A stretch of 64,000 nt of DNA from Sepioteuthis lessoniana (taxonomy: Eukaryota > Mollusca > Cephalopoda > Myopsida > Loliginidae): the NCBI GenBank assembly GCA_963585895.1, contig OY757939.1, forward strand, positions 40,320,141-40,384,140. The letters are read 5' to 3'. Position numbers and translations under genes: made by a program. The notes under the pieces were generated by a model that made no database searches, was not told the DNA's origin, and was given only the letters and a program-made list of their open reading frames with translations. Each line of letters begins with the position of its first letter. Positions within the stretch are counted from its first letter, which is position 1. This document shows positions 23,916-35,227 of the stretch, piece after piece.

Positions 23916-24780
23916 AAAATTAACGAAATCCGCTTTGTGTATTATTTGTAATTATTTGGGAAAATAAATAATATATTTAATTCTATTTATTATTTAGTTA
24001 TAAATTGTCATTTTATTTCATATTTTTTTATTTTTCTATCAACCTAATTTTTGTTAAAACTATTGTTTTTGTTTTTTACTGAAATAAATTCTGAATGAAT
24101 CTCCTATTCGTTATTATTTTTATAAGTCTTATAATTATTGATATCGCTTTACTTAAATTTTAGAATGAAATTGAAGTTTAACATTAAAGAAACAAATGCT
24201 TCATCATACCAGAATCTTTATAGCATGTGACCGTAGTTGTGACTTATTTTTAGCATACTAATCAAAATTGATGATAATGGTTAAATTTGCCAATTTAAAT
24301 CTCACATTTTACACTCATTTCAAACTTTTATTTATAAAATCTGCAGTTTTTTTAAAAAATCTAAACCTGATAAGTTTAATTATCGTTAGCTTGATCATTT
24401 ACATCTTAAATTCAAGATTTTTTAAAAATTTGAGTGGTTATTTATTTATTGATTCATTAATTTTATTTATTTTTTGGATAATTCGTGTACACTGGTTGGT
24501 TTAATTTATTTTGTTTGGATTGTGCTTTTGTCAAGCTGTAGCAGTAAAAATCATTTGTATGGTCGTTTTCTAAAAGACTATGGAAAATAGATTAAAATGT
24601 CCAAAAACTTTTCATCAATTTTACCATGATAATTAACTTTTCCCTCTTACCTCTTCTTTTTATTTTTATTTACCAACAACAGAACTATGATCAAAAAAGA
24701 CACCTGAAAAAATATTGTGTAAATAATGAATTAGTGATATTCTAATTATACAAAAAAAAAAAAAAAGAAAATTGTGTACC

Positions 24781-24870
24781 TCATGTTGCAGACCATTGTT
24801 AGCGATTTTGATTCTCACTGGTTGCCCCATACTTCTAACATTATGCTAAGCTAAGCTTAGTAAATAACTT
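24781..24870 (+). mobile_element. SINE-G fragment
   Basis: Plus-strand piece: CAGACCATTGTTAGCGATT, GATTCTCACTGGTTGCCCC and then GCTAAGCTTAGTAAATAAC, matching the order in the minus-strand copy at 23.8 kb. Confidence 0.5.
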
Positions 24871-24892
24871 TCAAAATTACCATGAAACTAAG

Positions 24893-24929
<37 letters not shown>

Positions 24930-26783
24930 ATATAAAATTTTCTTCGAAACAGAACAGTATGACAAGTTTAAAATCTTGATTTCTGATTTTTCTTTTTGAT
25001 ATGGTTTTTATTGATTCATTTATTTATTATCTGAGTTTTTGAGATGAAGAATTTTCATTAAACTTTAGTTCTCATATTTGTGTCCGCTCCTTGGTTATTA
25101 GTTAATGTTTCGATTATTGTATCCTCGGTCTTCTTCAGGTGTTTCTCAGGTGAAGCCAGGGAAATTTAGGGTGATTGGGACACATGGCTTTGAAAGGGTT
25201 TGTGAATCTAGTTACCTGTCGGTCGTAAGTTCATTCACTGGATCAGCGCATACAAAATCACGTATCCTCGATTCAGTGAAAGAGGCTGAAATTCTCACTT
25301 GGAAACTCCAAGTATAAACAATTACAGATTGAAAAAAGGGTTCGGTTCAAAATTGCCTGAAGGTTATCGATTATAACAGACACTGGGGAGTAGATCAGTG
25401 TCATGATCCCTCATAGATGAAATTTAAAAAAATTTTTTTACTTTGAATATAACGGATGAGATGGTACTACTGTACATTTAAAAAAAAAAAAAATTTCGAT
25501 CACCGTACCCTCATATGCCTTCTGGGTGTCTATCATATCCTGGCAACCCCCACAGACACTTCAGAATATAAACCCCTTTCATTTAATCCAGGAAAATATA
25601 GTTTATTTTGTTTTCCCCTGTTTCTTTTTCCTCTTTGTATTCTCAACTCTATCAATGTTCTTTTGTACAGCTTGACCCAGAGATTGTGAAATTATGATTT
25701 CTAGTAATAAGACCACTTTTTTATTATTTTTTAATTTAATTTTTATTTAAAATCTAATTTAAAAAAAAATTATTTTTTGATCCACTAGGACTATAGGACG
25801 TAATTTAAGTCAATTCCTGAAGGTACAGTATTGTAGTAAATAGTGTTTTTCACTCTATGCGAATTTTTCACACCAATTTTAACTGTTTTTTTTTTTTTTT
25901 TTTTTTACCAAAGTCTCTACAAGTTTTCTAAGAACTATAATTGATATCATTGGCACTTTCATACTCTAGTTTTTTTTTTTTTTTTTTTTTTTTTGTTTTT
26001 TTTTTCACCCTGAAAAAGTCCAGCCTTTCGCCTTCCTTCACGTTCACTATGTTGTCTACTGGAAATCCCCTCGATGACAAATTCTTTTCTTCTTAATAAT
26101 TAAAACTAGGTCTAGTCTTCTGGCTTGGATTGGGTGATCCGTTTGTGTCAATCACAGAGAATTTTGTGTTTCAAGGGCAGATTTTGGTTTGTGCATATAC
26201 CATTTATTAGTAGGGGTCAAATATATTTATTTTTTGTACAACTTAAAAATTATTGTTGTTGTTCCTGCTGCACCTTTTATGGTATTGACATTCCATTCGA
26301 AATTTAAAAAAAAACCTGCTCAACTTTAGTAGACATGACCAATGATTTTGTTGAAGAGAAAAGGTTATTTTATTGCCTCTTAATGAAAGATTAGGAAAGA
26401 ATTCTCATTGTTAATTACAGACATTTTGTACTAATTCTGCTATTTGTAAATTGAATAAATTATCTCTGTAAACTGTGATCAGACAATCCTTATTTCTTGT
26501 GTTTTTTCCCCATTAATGTTAGAAAGACTTTATTTTTTTAAGAAGAGCAGAAAATAGTATGACTTTTATTGAAGTTTTCTTTTTAATGTAATAGCATAGA
26601 CTGTATTGGTTTGGTTGGTGCTAGGGAGGAAATTTAGTTGAGTTCTCCCATCTATTAATCAAGGTTCAATATTAGCATTAGTATATCCATTGATAGACGA
26701 ACACTGAACAAATTGAAGGAAAGGCAAGATAAACTCATTCCCACATTTAGGGAAATTCAATATATATATATGTATATAGTATA
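24871..26783. other. no gene recognised
   Basis: AT-rich sequence with long T-runs (about 24895-24926, 25887-25908, 25969-25994). A minus-strand stretch at 25103-25150 reads CACCTGAAGAAGACCGAGG and then AATCGAAACAT, resembling the 3' part of SINE-H. No coding region is supported. Confidence 0.4.
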
Positions 26784-27506
26784 CCTGGGTCATTCAATAA
26801 ATAAGGGGAATTTTTTTTGAAAAAAGTAAAATAATTTTTTTTTCCATAAATGTATTATTTGGATTGGATTTATAAATTTTTATAAAAAAGTAAAGTTGTT
26901 GACTTTAGTTGAGGGTGACCCGAAGGCTCCCCCTTTTCAATAGCTACTACACCGAGGGGAGGGCGCTACGCCATTCCCTGGATTGCTCCACTTTTCCTTG
27001 ATCCTTACTTTATAATGCTGAGTATTAAGCAAGGGGGCATCAGGTAGCTTTTTTTTTTTTTTTTTTTCCGAGTCTTTGGCATGACTCGATCTGGGATTGA
27101 ACCCTGGTCTCCTGGACCATTGGCAAACTCTCTACTCATTAGGCCAATGAAATTATTATAATTTCACGAATGGTCCAGTTTTGAACAAAGGTTTATCATC
27201 AAATTTAGAGTGGCTAAAAAATGCAAACCTTGTGAAATTTACAAAAGAACATGTAATGTGTATGGGGAAGCAAGTTTTAGTAAGAAAAAAAAAAATCTTT
27301 CCTAAGATAGTCCTTCTAGTGGAAACATACTGACTCTGACAAAGAAAAATTTTCTAGTGCAGCAGTCTGTAAAGAAGATCATGCTGACAGTTTATTTGGA
27401 CATGAAAAGACTCATCACTATTAATTTCTTGAAAAAAATGCAACTGTTAATAGTACTCTCTATTTCCAACTCCTGAGGCAAAATTTGCTTTATTGAATGA
27501 TCCTCA
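26784..27506 (+). mobile_element. mariner-2 deletion derivative with SINE-A inside
   Basis: Terminal inverted repeats are visible: GGTCATTCAATAAATAAGG at the left and the complement of GATCATTCAATAAAGCAAAT at the right, each next to a TA target dinucleotide. After the SINE, the plus strand encodes an N-terminal mariner-like helix-turn-helix start (FEQRFIIKF, EIYKRTCNVYGEASFSKK), then jumps by internal deletion to IMLTVYLDMK and FLEKNATVNSTLYFQLLRQN, the region around the second catalytic aspartate. The transposase is dead: catalytic centre incomplete, frames broken. Confidence 0.75.
26891..27149 (-). mobile_element. SINE-A copy 5
   Basis: Minus-strand, full set of blocks: tail (TAAAGTTGTTGAC), body (CGAAGGCTCCC, GGGCGCTACGCCATTCCC), internal T-run (27050-27067) and head (GGGATTGAACCCTGG, ACTCATTAGGCCAATG). 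Inserted inside the mariner-2 remnant, so it is younger than that copy. Confidence 0.9.
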
Positions 27507-27840
27507 TATTTACTAGGAGTATTAACAAGAATACATAAAGGTGTCCCAACAAATAAAATGAGGATATATTCTATTTACAAGCAATATATGAAAGGGATGA
27601 AACTAATAAAAACGTCTTACTTTGGTAGTTATAGTCATATTGGCTTTACATTACAATGGCAACAAGATTCACTGGGTGGTGAGACAGTCTGTTCAATAAA
27701 CAGAAATTAAAAAGCATCTTAATCATTCAAAGAAGGACAAGCATCTTTACAATTCAAAGAAAAGAGGCAAAAATGAATCTGGGATTCTCATGTGGCCATG
27801 ATATGTCAAAAGGACATGCTCATAGTATCCCTACAACAGT

Positions 27841-27906
27841 TTGGTTTGGTTGGTTTTTATGGCATATCAACTATTGTAGGTTATTTGATGCCAAATCCTC
27901 TTTTTA

Positions 27907-27946
<40 letters not shown>

Positions 27947-28381
27947 TTGTAAACACTTTTGGTTGAAAACGTTTTTAAAAGGAACTTAAGCTCATTCTTT
28001 TGCTCACAGTTAAATGGTTCCAATTATTGCTATGTATTAGTAACTATTCAATTGAACATTAGTCATTTATTTACACATAGTCAAATGATAAGTTGTATTT
28101 CTAACAATTCAATTAAGCATTAGTCATTTGTCTGCACACAATGTAAATGTCAAACACTTTTATTTGACTCATAGATAGGACCCTTTCAGGTGCTACTACT
28201 CCAAGTTATAGATGACCTGGGAGCAATGGCAATGAAGGGGTACTCCACATTCCCCAAAGCTCCGGGAATGGAGCTTCGCTATCAGATTGTTTAATGTCAT
28301 ATGTAGGACACTTGTTGGGTGGGGGTCTTACCTCTCTGCAGAGAAACAGTTAGTGTATTCTACAGCCCCAGTTGACTGGGC
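27841..28381 (-). mobile_element. D2 element, full length, 15-bp target-site duplication
   Basis: A reference copy for the family (541 bp). The tail complement starts TTGGTTTGGTTGG and TTTATGGCATATCAAC; a TA microsatellite (27908-27942) has grown between tail and array; the head complement ends CAGCCCCAGTTGACTGGGC. The direct repeat TATCCCTACAACAGT stands perfectly at 27826-27840 and 28382-28396, so both ends are certain. The open frame over the TA run is an artefact. Confidence 0.9.
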
Positions 28382-28396
28382 TATCCCTACAACAGT

Positions 28397-29330
28397 ATTA
28401 TATTGTATTTTCTGTATAGTGTAGGGATTTCACCATATCATTAGTATTTGGATCAAAAGTTGGTCTTTTTATTTTTATATTGTGCACTTTAAGGTTTCAA
28501 AATCAGTAGAATTTTGCTGCTTTGAAATTGCTATTAAAAATTCAAATATATTTCTCATGAGTTTGAGGGGAGTCAGAATAAGAAGCTATATTTTAATCTA
28601 AAGCACTTGTTAAAGGTAAAAAGGGGAAAATCTGCTGTGCTGTGATAACAAGCAAATTGATTTGCTTTTAAATTGTTTTCCTCTGTACTTAATAAACTGT
28701 CTTCATTAATGTAGTTCAGTTAAAATTGCCAAAGATTAATAATGATCCCAGGTGTTTTTTTTTTTTTATTTTTTTTTTTTATTTTTATTTTTTTTTTTAG
28801 ATATTATATGACTGGATTACATAATGAATGTACTTTGCAAAAAAAAAAGGTCTTCAATTCATTTACATTAGTACTTAAAATGCCTCTTTAAAGAAAAGGT
28901 ATTTGCTGTAGAGATGATTGTTTTCTTTGTAAATTCCAAGACTAGGACTTTAAATTTCATAATATTCATCATTTAAATTTTATCTTGGAAATATTTTCAA
29001 AAATATATTTTCTTAAAGACCATTTTTAGCAGCCTTTAACTTCAATGTCATATTATATCCTCTATGCAATATAAATAAGTACTCTATAATTAACATTTAA
29101 AAGTTATCTCCTTTCAGGTATTATAATGATCAGAATGTGCGTGACACTATGTTGATATTGTTGCAAATTGGATTGTTTTATTTCTAAAGTTGGTGTGCTA
29201 AGAAAAATCTTGCTATAATGTGTCATCATTTTCTGTTACATTGATTGACATACAAAAACCAGATTATTGTTAGAATATAGATGAGCAAAACCTGTGGAAA
29301 TTTTGCAGAACTAAATAAAAAAATAAAAAA
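28397..29330. other. no gene recognised
   Basis: AT-rich spacer with an impure T-run at about 28757-28798. Confidence 0.45.
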
Positions 29331-29339
29331 AAATTTTTT

Positions 29340-29760
29340 CAAGGAGCTGTTGAAAGCTGGTTTGCAATTTCATTAATTGCTGGACTATTTCTTCTAAGAT
29401 GCTTATTATGCAGTCTATTTTGTCTAAAATTGTGCCATTCTTCAGCATTCATGTTTTCTAGTCTATGCTTCTCTCTGCCGTTCTAGATAATATGCTCATT
29501 CATTCTTTTGTATGTGATCTCTTCCATCTTGATGCCTCAGTCTATCATGCTCTAAATATACATGACATTCCTCTTGTTGCATATTATCACTTTTTTCCTG
29601 TTGTCTAAATCTAACTTTCTCTAAGATGATATTCTTCTGTTCCTCATTCATTTCCTCTCATCTGTGTTGTCAGTGTCATCTTCTTTCTCTCTCTATTATT
29701 TCTTCTTGTTCCTTTTTATACTTTGCTCTGTATTTGCTCATCCTCTCTCAAACAACTTGC
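29340..29760 (-). pseudogene. remnant of an Arg/Glu-rich repeat protein, Helitron-like
   Basis: The minus strand gives a frame of about 108 codons with one stop. It shows a 23-residue periodicity: ILEKVRFRQQEKSDNMQ, YLEHDRLRHQDGRDHIQ, YLERQREKHRLENM, then AEEWHNFRQNRLHNKHLRRN. This pattern (leucine-glutamate, spaced arginines, a glutamine or acid pair) resembles the charged repeats found N-terminal to the helicase part of many invertebrate Helitron proteins. No Rep or helicase motif is present nearby, so the assignment is by repeat style only. Further upstream the same style continues with stops. Alternative: exon of an unrelated coiled-coil protein that has decayed. Confidence 0.45.
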
Positions 29761-29917
29761 AATTCTTATGAAGTTAAGGGCTAGGCCAAAAATTCTGAAA
29801 AGTATCTAGTAATGACTATTTTCATTTGAATTTCAAAATACAACAGAATTTTACATACAACAGTTTTTGATCTGAAGAAGTAACCTCTATACAGAAGAAT
29901 ATCTTAATTCATTGAAG

Positions 29918-30025
29918 AAGAGGGTGGAAGAATACTCCACTTGGCTGCAGGGAGGAGGTATTGAAGAATATCACACTTGGTTGACTGGGAGAATGGAAGA
30001 ATGTCCCGTGTGACTGTGGGGAGGA
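29918..30025 (+). repeat. degenerate minisatellite, three units
   Basis: Units of about 32-38 bp built on GGAAGAATACTCCACTTGG / TGAAGAATATCACACTTGG / GGAAGAATGTCCCGTGTGA. The overlapping minus-strand open frame at 29909-30154 is rich in Ser, His and Phe because of this repetition. Confidence 0.7.
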
Positions 30026-30475
30026 GATGTACATGATTGTAATGTGTGAATGAACAGACGAAACACAAGCAGAATTATAATATAGATTTATTAGATTCTG
30101 TATTAAATTACTACTCACAGAATTTAACATGTTAAAAATCATACACCATCTCAAACATGTATGAAAAGGATGAATGAAAATGTTGATCTACTTGGTATAT
30201 AGAGCTGGATTTTTTTTTTTTTTTCAATTCATCTTTAATATGGTAAATGGATATTGTTTGTAAAAACCTCTGCCACATAGTTCTAAAATTACCTATTCAG
30301 CATCTGCATTGGGTGGGTGACAAATAACAGCTTAGTTCCAGGAGCCCCCCCCCCCGGCAGCACTTGTACTCTTGCCTAAGATAGGTAGGGGCTGGGTTTA
30401 TTTCCCAGTGCCTGAGTTACTCCTGAAAGAGAATAAAGATGGAAATAAGCAATTTTCAAAATTGTTCTGTTGGAG
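30026..30475. other. no gene recognised
   Basis: Spacer with a C-run near 30346. Confidence 0.45.
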
Positions 30476-30560
30476 GCTTACTTTCTACAGAACACGCCAC
30501 ATTAAACTGACCTTGTGTCAAATTTTCACCTTGTGGGTAGAATCAAATAAATGGCTACCT
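30476..30560 (+). mobile_element. SINE-B tail fragment
   Basis: Only the 3' blocks are recognisable (TTAAACTGACCTTGTGTCAA, then CTTGTGGGTAGAATCAAATA). Confidence 0.45.
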
Positions 30561-30742
30561 ATATTAGGACCCACTTCCACTAAATGATTCTTACAACAGG
30601 ATATCTAAAGAACACAATTGCCAGAATGTAGGGAGAAAACTAATAAAGATGAGGATATTAGTTTAAATAACTCCTGGAATGAGGTAAAATACTAAACTGC
30701 ATCTGTAAGCAATGGTCTACTTCTGAAAAATGTGAAGTACCC

Positions 30743-31112
30743 TTTCATTACTCTCAGGTCCACTCTGACCTGGAGTGGTAGTACCTGTTAGGGTCCCATC
30801 TATAGGTGAAATAGATATGTTTAAAAATTATTTGTGTTAGATAAGAATACTTGATACCATATGACTGTAAATTATCTTAATAATGTTTACTTGAAGCTAT
30901 AATTCTTTACAAAAGATTATTATTAATTACTTGAAACCATAGAACTGTGTGCAAATTATTTGTATTAAATTGGAATACTTGATATCATTATAACTATGTA
31001 GAAAAACCTCTTGAGAAATAACTGCACAAAAATGTAGATATAAATGCGATTCTCTAACCTCTAGGCATAAAATAATTCTAGATATATTGACATGCCATTA
31101 AAATTAGTTAAT
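30743..31112 (+). mobile_element. D1 element, 5'-truncated
   Basis: Plus-strand D1 starting inside the head (CCTTTCATTACTCTCAGGTC, CTGACCTGGAGTGGTAGTAC, GTTAGGGTCCCATCTATAGG), then the middle and the tail (CTAACCTCTAGGCATAAAAT, TTGACATGCCATTAAAAT). The truncated head is typical of incomplete target-primed reverse transcription. Confidence 0.85.
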
Positions 31113-31449
31113 TTTTTTTTAATTTTTTTTTTTTTAATTTTAATTTTTTTTTTTAATTTTAATTTTTTTTTAACCACAATTCCCTGAGGTTGGTGATATT
31201 TAACCAAAAGGAAACAAGTAGTAATTGATAAAGGATAATCTCTGAGATTTAAACCTTAGAAAAAAAATTTAAGAAAATTTTGATAATAGTTGACTGCTTC
31301 ATCTAAAAATCAGAATAAATTTTTACTTCTTCCACAAAAAGTAAAATGAAAACTTTTTAGGACTGGGTCACTTGCTAACTGAAAATTATAGTATATGTAT
31401 TAAAGTTTAAAATACTTAGGTGCTAATTCCTAAATTCAACAAATAAGTC
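31113..31449. other. no gene recognised
   Basis: AT-rich spacer with repeated T-runs separated by TAATTT (31113-31170). Confidence 0.5.
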
Positions 31450-31785
31450 AGGTGCCCGTGGTGTAATGGTTATTGTTGTAGAAAATGGACACGGCAACTC
31501 GTGGTGTAATGATTATCATCATAGGAAATGGACACGGCAACACGAGTTCAAATCCTGGACGAAGCTGATTGCACTTCACATAGCACTAATACCCTTGAGA
31601 AAGGTATGAATCTAATTATTCTCCCTCCATCTATGGGTAAATAGTAGGGCAGACTAGGTTCTTCAGCCTTGGTGAGGCAACTAGTCTAGGAGAAGGAAAA
31701 CTCTGAATTCAAACCTGTTAAACTCTGCTTAAACATTGACCTTGTGTCATATCCTGCCCGAGCAAAGGGGTTGGGTAAATAGGAG
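31450..31785 (+). mobile_element. SINE-B with duplicated tRNA-like head
   Basis: The head unit CGTGGTGTAATGG...GGACACGGCAAC occurs twice in tandem (31457-31499 and 31500-31542, 43 bp each, slightly diverged). Only the second is followed by the B-box-like GAGTTCAAATCC. The core (AATACCCTTGAGAAAGGTATG) and the B tail (GGTGAGGCAACTAGTCTAGG, GACCTTGTGTCATATCCTGC) are complete. Two A boxes thus precede one B box. Confidence 0.9.
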
Positions 31786-31824
31786 CTTCCCCACCAATAA
31801 GGCAGCTCTACTTTTGATTGACAA

Positions 31825-31975
31825 GTTGATTAATTGTTTGTCAACCTATCTAGTGTTATTTTATGTCTTGAGGTTAGGGAATCATATTCATAGTACATTC
31901 ATATTTACATTTTTTTTAGTCTAGTTGTTTAAGTCTTTCTTACATATGATCCTATCAAAAAGGAGTCACATGTGT
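31825..31975 (-). mobile_element. D1 tail fragment
   Basis: Minus-strand tail only: GTCAACCTATCTAGTGTTAT, GAGGTTAGGGAATCATATTC and then ACATTTTTTTTAGTCTAG. Confidence 0.65.
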
Positions 31976-32334
31976 TTTGGTATGTACTTGTCTTATAACT
32001 CAGAAAAGAGATGTCATTGAGTATTAAAATCATGCATACCCATTAAAATATTTATAATAAAGAAAAGTGCAAAATTTAGTTTTTGATTTTTCTAATTAAA
32101 TGGTATAATTCTATAATTAAAAATTGATGTAAACTAAAAAAAATTTAAAAAAAAAAAAAATTCCTAAAATAAATACTTTTCATCTGAATTAATAGGCAAA
32201 AACTTTCAACTACAAATAAGGATACATTTTTAATTCTTAGCTTACTTCTCTCTTCCACCTTTCTATCTCACTCTCTTGTGTTCCTAAAATTTTTATTCTG
32301 GTCATAGATTGGTTCCTTTTGCTGACATGAAAAA
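31976..32334. other. no gene recognised
   Basis: AT-rich spacer. Confidence 0.45.
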
Positions 32335-32501
32335 TTTTTTAGCTGATCTATTTAATCCATAGACGGCTCCCTAAAAGACACTACCTCTCCTGGTCATAGT
32401 CTCCTGAGAGTAATGGCAATGAAGGGGTACACTGCACTTTCCAGATCTTCAGAACTGAAGCCTCACCATCAGATGCAGTTTAGTATCAGACTCAAGGTAC
32501 C

Positions 32502-32540
<39 letters not shown>

Positions 32541-32605
32541 TGTGGGGGGTGTCTTCTCTGCAAGGGGAATGCAGTCAGCATACTCTAAGCCTCATTGACA
32601 AGTCA
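32335..32605 (-). mobile_element. D1 head fragment with T-run insertion
   Basis: Minus-strand head of D1 (GATCTATTTAATCCATAGACG, GAGAGTAATGGCAATGAAGG, AACTGAAGCCTCACCATCAG), interrupted by a T-run at about 32508-32539 in the spot where other copies read CCCCTTTTTGGGG, so the run probably expanded from that short T stretch. Confidence 0.75.
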
Positions 32606-33124
32606 AGTTTAGAGGGTTTAAATAAACTGATATGATCCTTCCTTTTATTTTGTTTCTAAATGTTTAAAATGATGAACTTTAAACTCAGATTGCTATAAAT
32701 AAAACCAATTTCCGACTTTTTTTTTTTTTTTTTGTGACTCAAACTTTTTCTTTACACAAAGTCCCCTTAAATAAAGGCCAGTGGGGAAAAGTGTTACAAT
32801 ATGACAAATAAAGGGTAAGGATGTAACAAAAGTGTATTAAAAAGGAATAACAAAGCAGAAATCTAAACTAAAACAGGTCAAGATACTTATTAACCCTGGT
32901 TTTGAAAAAAAAAAAAAAAAAAAAAGTCCAAGGTTGTGGGTGGGAGAAAAAAACATTCATGAGGAAGTTTAATCTGCAATGTGTATGTTTTTAGGAAAGC
33001 ATCTGTTGAGATGGAATATGTGTCTGGTGTCGGGGAAGACTCAGATTCTTTTCTGATTAAACATTATATTGTTAAAATACCACCTCTAATATTTGACAGC
33101 TGTAAGCTTTTGAAGTGTTAAAAA
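32606..33124. other. no gene recognised
   Basis: AT-rich spacer with T-run (about 32719-32733) and A-run (about 32906-32925). Confidence 0.45.
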
Positions 33125-33300
33125 AATTCTAGGTAAATTCATTGTATTACATTAATTGCTCTTATAATATCAGGTTTCCCTAACCATAACCATTTAGCTC
33201 TTATTAAATTCTTAAAAGCAATGATTAAATTCTGAATTTAGCCACAAATAATTTGCCTCCCATGGATTTACTGGCGACAGTAAAAAAAAAAAAAAAAAAA
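33125..33300 (+). repeat. repeat J, copy 1
   Basis: Shares GGTAAATTCATTGTATTAC, then TTAAATTCTTAAAAGCAATG and AATAATTTGCC with the copy at 58.86-59.35 kb, and serves as the empty-site counterpart for the SINE-B inserted there. Family unknown. Confidence 0.65.
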
Positions 33301-33462
33301 ACATCCATAGAGAAAAAAAATATAAAAAATTACAGCAGAAAATATATTTCTAGATCTGAGGAAGTGGTTGAGTAAGAAACCCATTTAAATTCAATTCTTT
33401 CTTCTCTTTATTTGATATAAATACTATGCCACAAATAAAAACAAGCTTTGTCTTTGAGATTT

Positions 33463-33850
33463 AGATTGATTGATTTTAAAGGCATGTCAATCCATCTAGG
33501 GTTATTTTTTGCCTAGATGTTAAGGGATCGCATTCAAATTTACATTTTTTGTGTATTTGTTTCTTAAGAGTGTTTGTTTTTTGTTTGTTTTTCCTTGCAC
33601 ACAGTCCTATCAAATACAATCAATTTTTAAACAGATCTATTTGACTCATAATTGGGACCCTAAGAGGTACTATCACTTCTGGTCAGGGAAGATCTTGGAG
33701 TAAAGGCAATGAAAGCATATTCCATGCTCCTCAGTGCTTTGCCATCACCTGCAATTTAGTATCACACAAAGAAATGCCTTTTTCGGTGAAGAAATCTTAC
33801 TCCTCTGCAGGTGATTTAATTAGCGTATTTTAAGTCCTGCTGACAGTTAT
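33463..33850 (-). mobile_element. D1 element
   Basis: Minus-strand D1 with tail (GATTGATTGATTTTAAAGGC, AGGGTTATTTTTTGCCTAG) and head (CTCATAATTGGGACCCTAAG, ending TTAAGTCCTGCTGACAG). The middle is shortened. The GATTGATTGATT repeat is the complement of the family's terminal ATC/AATC run. Confidence 0.8.
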
Positions 33851-34030
33851 TCTATCTTTGAGAGATGATGATGAATAAAAATTTATTCTATTATCTTGAC
33901 TTAATGTTTTCAAGTATCGAGACCGAATATAATCCAATATAAATCTGACTTATCACTTTTTGTTTAAATATTTATTTTAGATTATATAAATAATTCCTGG
34001 CCTAAGTCTCCTCAAACAACCTTCCATAGT

Positions 34031-34088
<58 letters not shown>

Positions 34089-34599
34089 TTTTTTATTTTT
34101 TAAATTTAAAAAAAAATTTTTTAGATTTAATTTTAGGTTTTTAAATCAGTTATATACTGTGGATTTAAAAATTTTTTTTTTTTTTAACAAATCAAGATGT
34201 TTAAAGCAGTAAGATCGATTAGATTAAAATTATACCAATTTTGTGAACAATGTCATCCTAAACTAATCTTCTACAATGAAATGTATCTGTATGTTAATTT
34301 TTTGTCTGTAACTAGAAAAATCTAGCGTATGAGAGAAACATCAGTAATCCTTCTCACTGATACACTTTGGTAGGTTCAACTGCTGTTAATATCTATCATC
34401 TACTTTAATAAAATACCATTTATATTTGTATATAAATTTTTTTGTCAGTAGTACATTAAATCAAATAAACAGTATATTTTGAGATGTTCAAAGTATCTAT
34501 GATATTGTTAGTTTCATAGATTATTGTAAGGACTTAAGAAAATATGAATTTCAAGTCCTATCAGTTGGGTTTAAAATATACTGACTGTATTTTCTGCAA
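33851..34599. repeat. spacer with 52-bp TA microsatellite
   Basis: The TA run spans about 34033-34084. The rest is AT-rich with no recognised gene. Confidence 0.8.
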
Positions 34600-34697
34600 T
34601 AAATGTAAATATGAATGTACAATGAATACAATTTCCTAACCTTTAGGCATAAAATAATCCTAGATGGGTTTATGTGCCATTAAAATCAATCAAAATA
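34600..34697 (+). mobile_element. D1 tail fragment
   Basis: TGTACAATGAATACAATTTC, CTAACCTTTAGGCATAAAAT and GTGCCATTAAAATCAATC in order, without head or middle: a severely 5'-truncated insertion. Confidence 0.75.
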
Positions 34698-34804
34698 TCA
34701 GTCTCATGTATACCACTATTTTTACAACATGAATTCAGTCATTAAGTAGCATTAGGTAGAAATTAATTTATTCTTTTTTTCCTCTTTTCTAAAAAATTTA
34801 TAGT

Positions 34805-34875
34805 TGTAGCTTACTAAGTATTTTGTGGCACAAGGCCATATCAAGGGAGCACCCAATGAGACTCAAATCAGATTT
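34805..34875 (-). mobile_element. SINE-G fragment
   Basis: Contains TTTGTGGCACAAGGCCATAT and GGGAGCACCCAATGAGACTC, as in the 23.4-kb copy. Confidence 0.6.
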
Positions 34876-35227
34876 TGTAGTTGATATTTTCTCCCATCTA
34901 ATTTTTTTTTCATTTTTTATTCATTTATTTCTTTATTTTAATTTTTTTAATTCATATAACACATACTTGACTTTGTTAATTAAGAAGAAATCTTTGATAT
35001 CAAAACTTGGATTGGTAAGTTCTCAAATTGCGTTGATCGCTTTGTTGGCAAGGCTGACTATCCCTTGCAAAGGGGTAAGACTCATCCCTCCAAAATAAAG
35101 GTGTTCTGGATATGACCCTAAACTGTATCTGGTGGTGAGGCTCTAGTTCAAGAGATCTGGGAAGTGTGAAGTATCCATTCATTGCTATTACTCCTTTGTT
35201 AGTCTCATCTATAGGTCAGATAGATCT

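Noticed and set aside
34030-34212. Open frame rich in Ile and Tyr
   Set aside because: Direct translation of the TA microsatellite.
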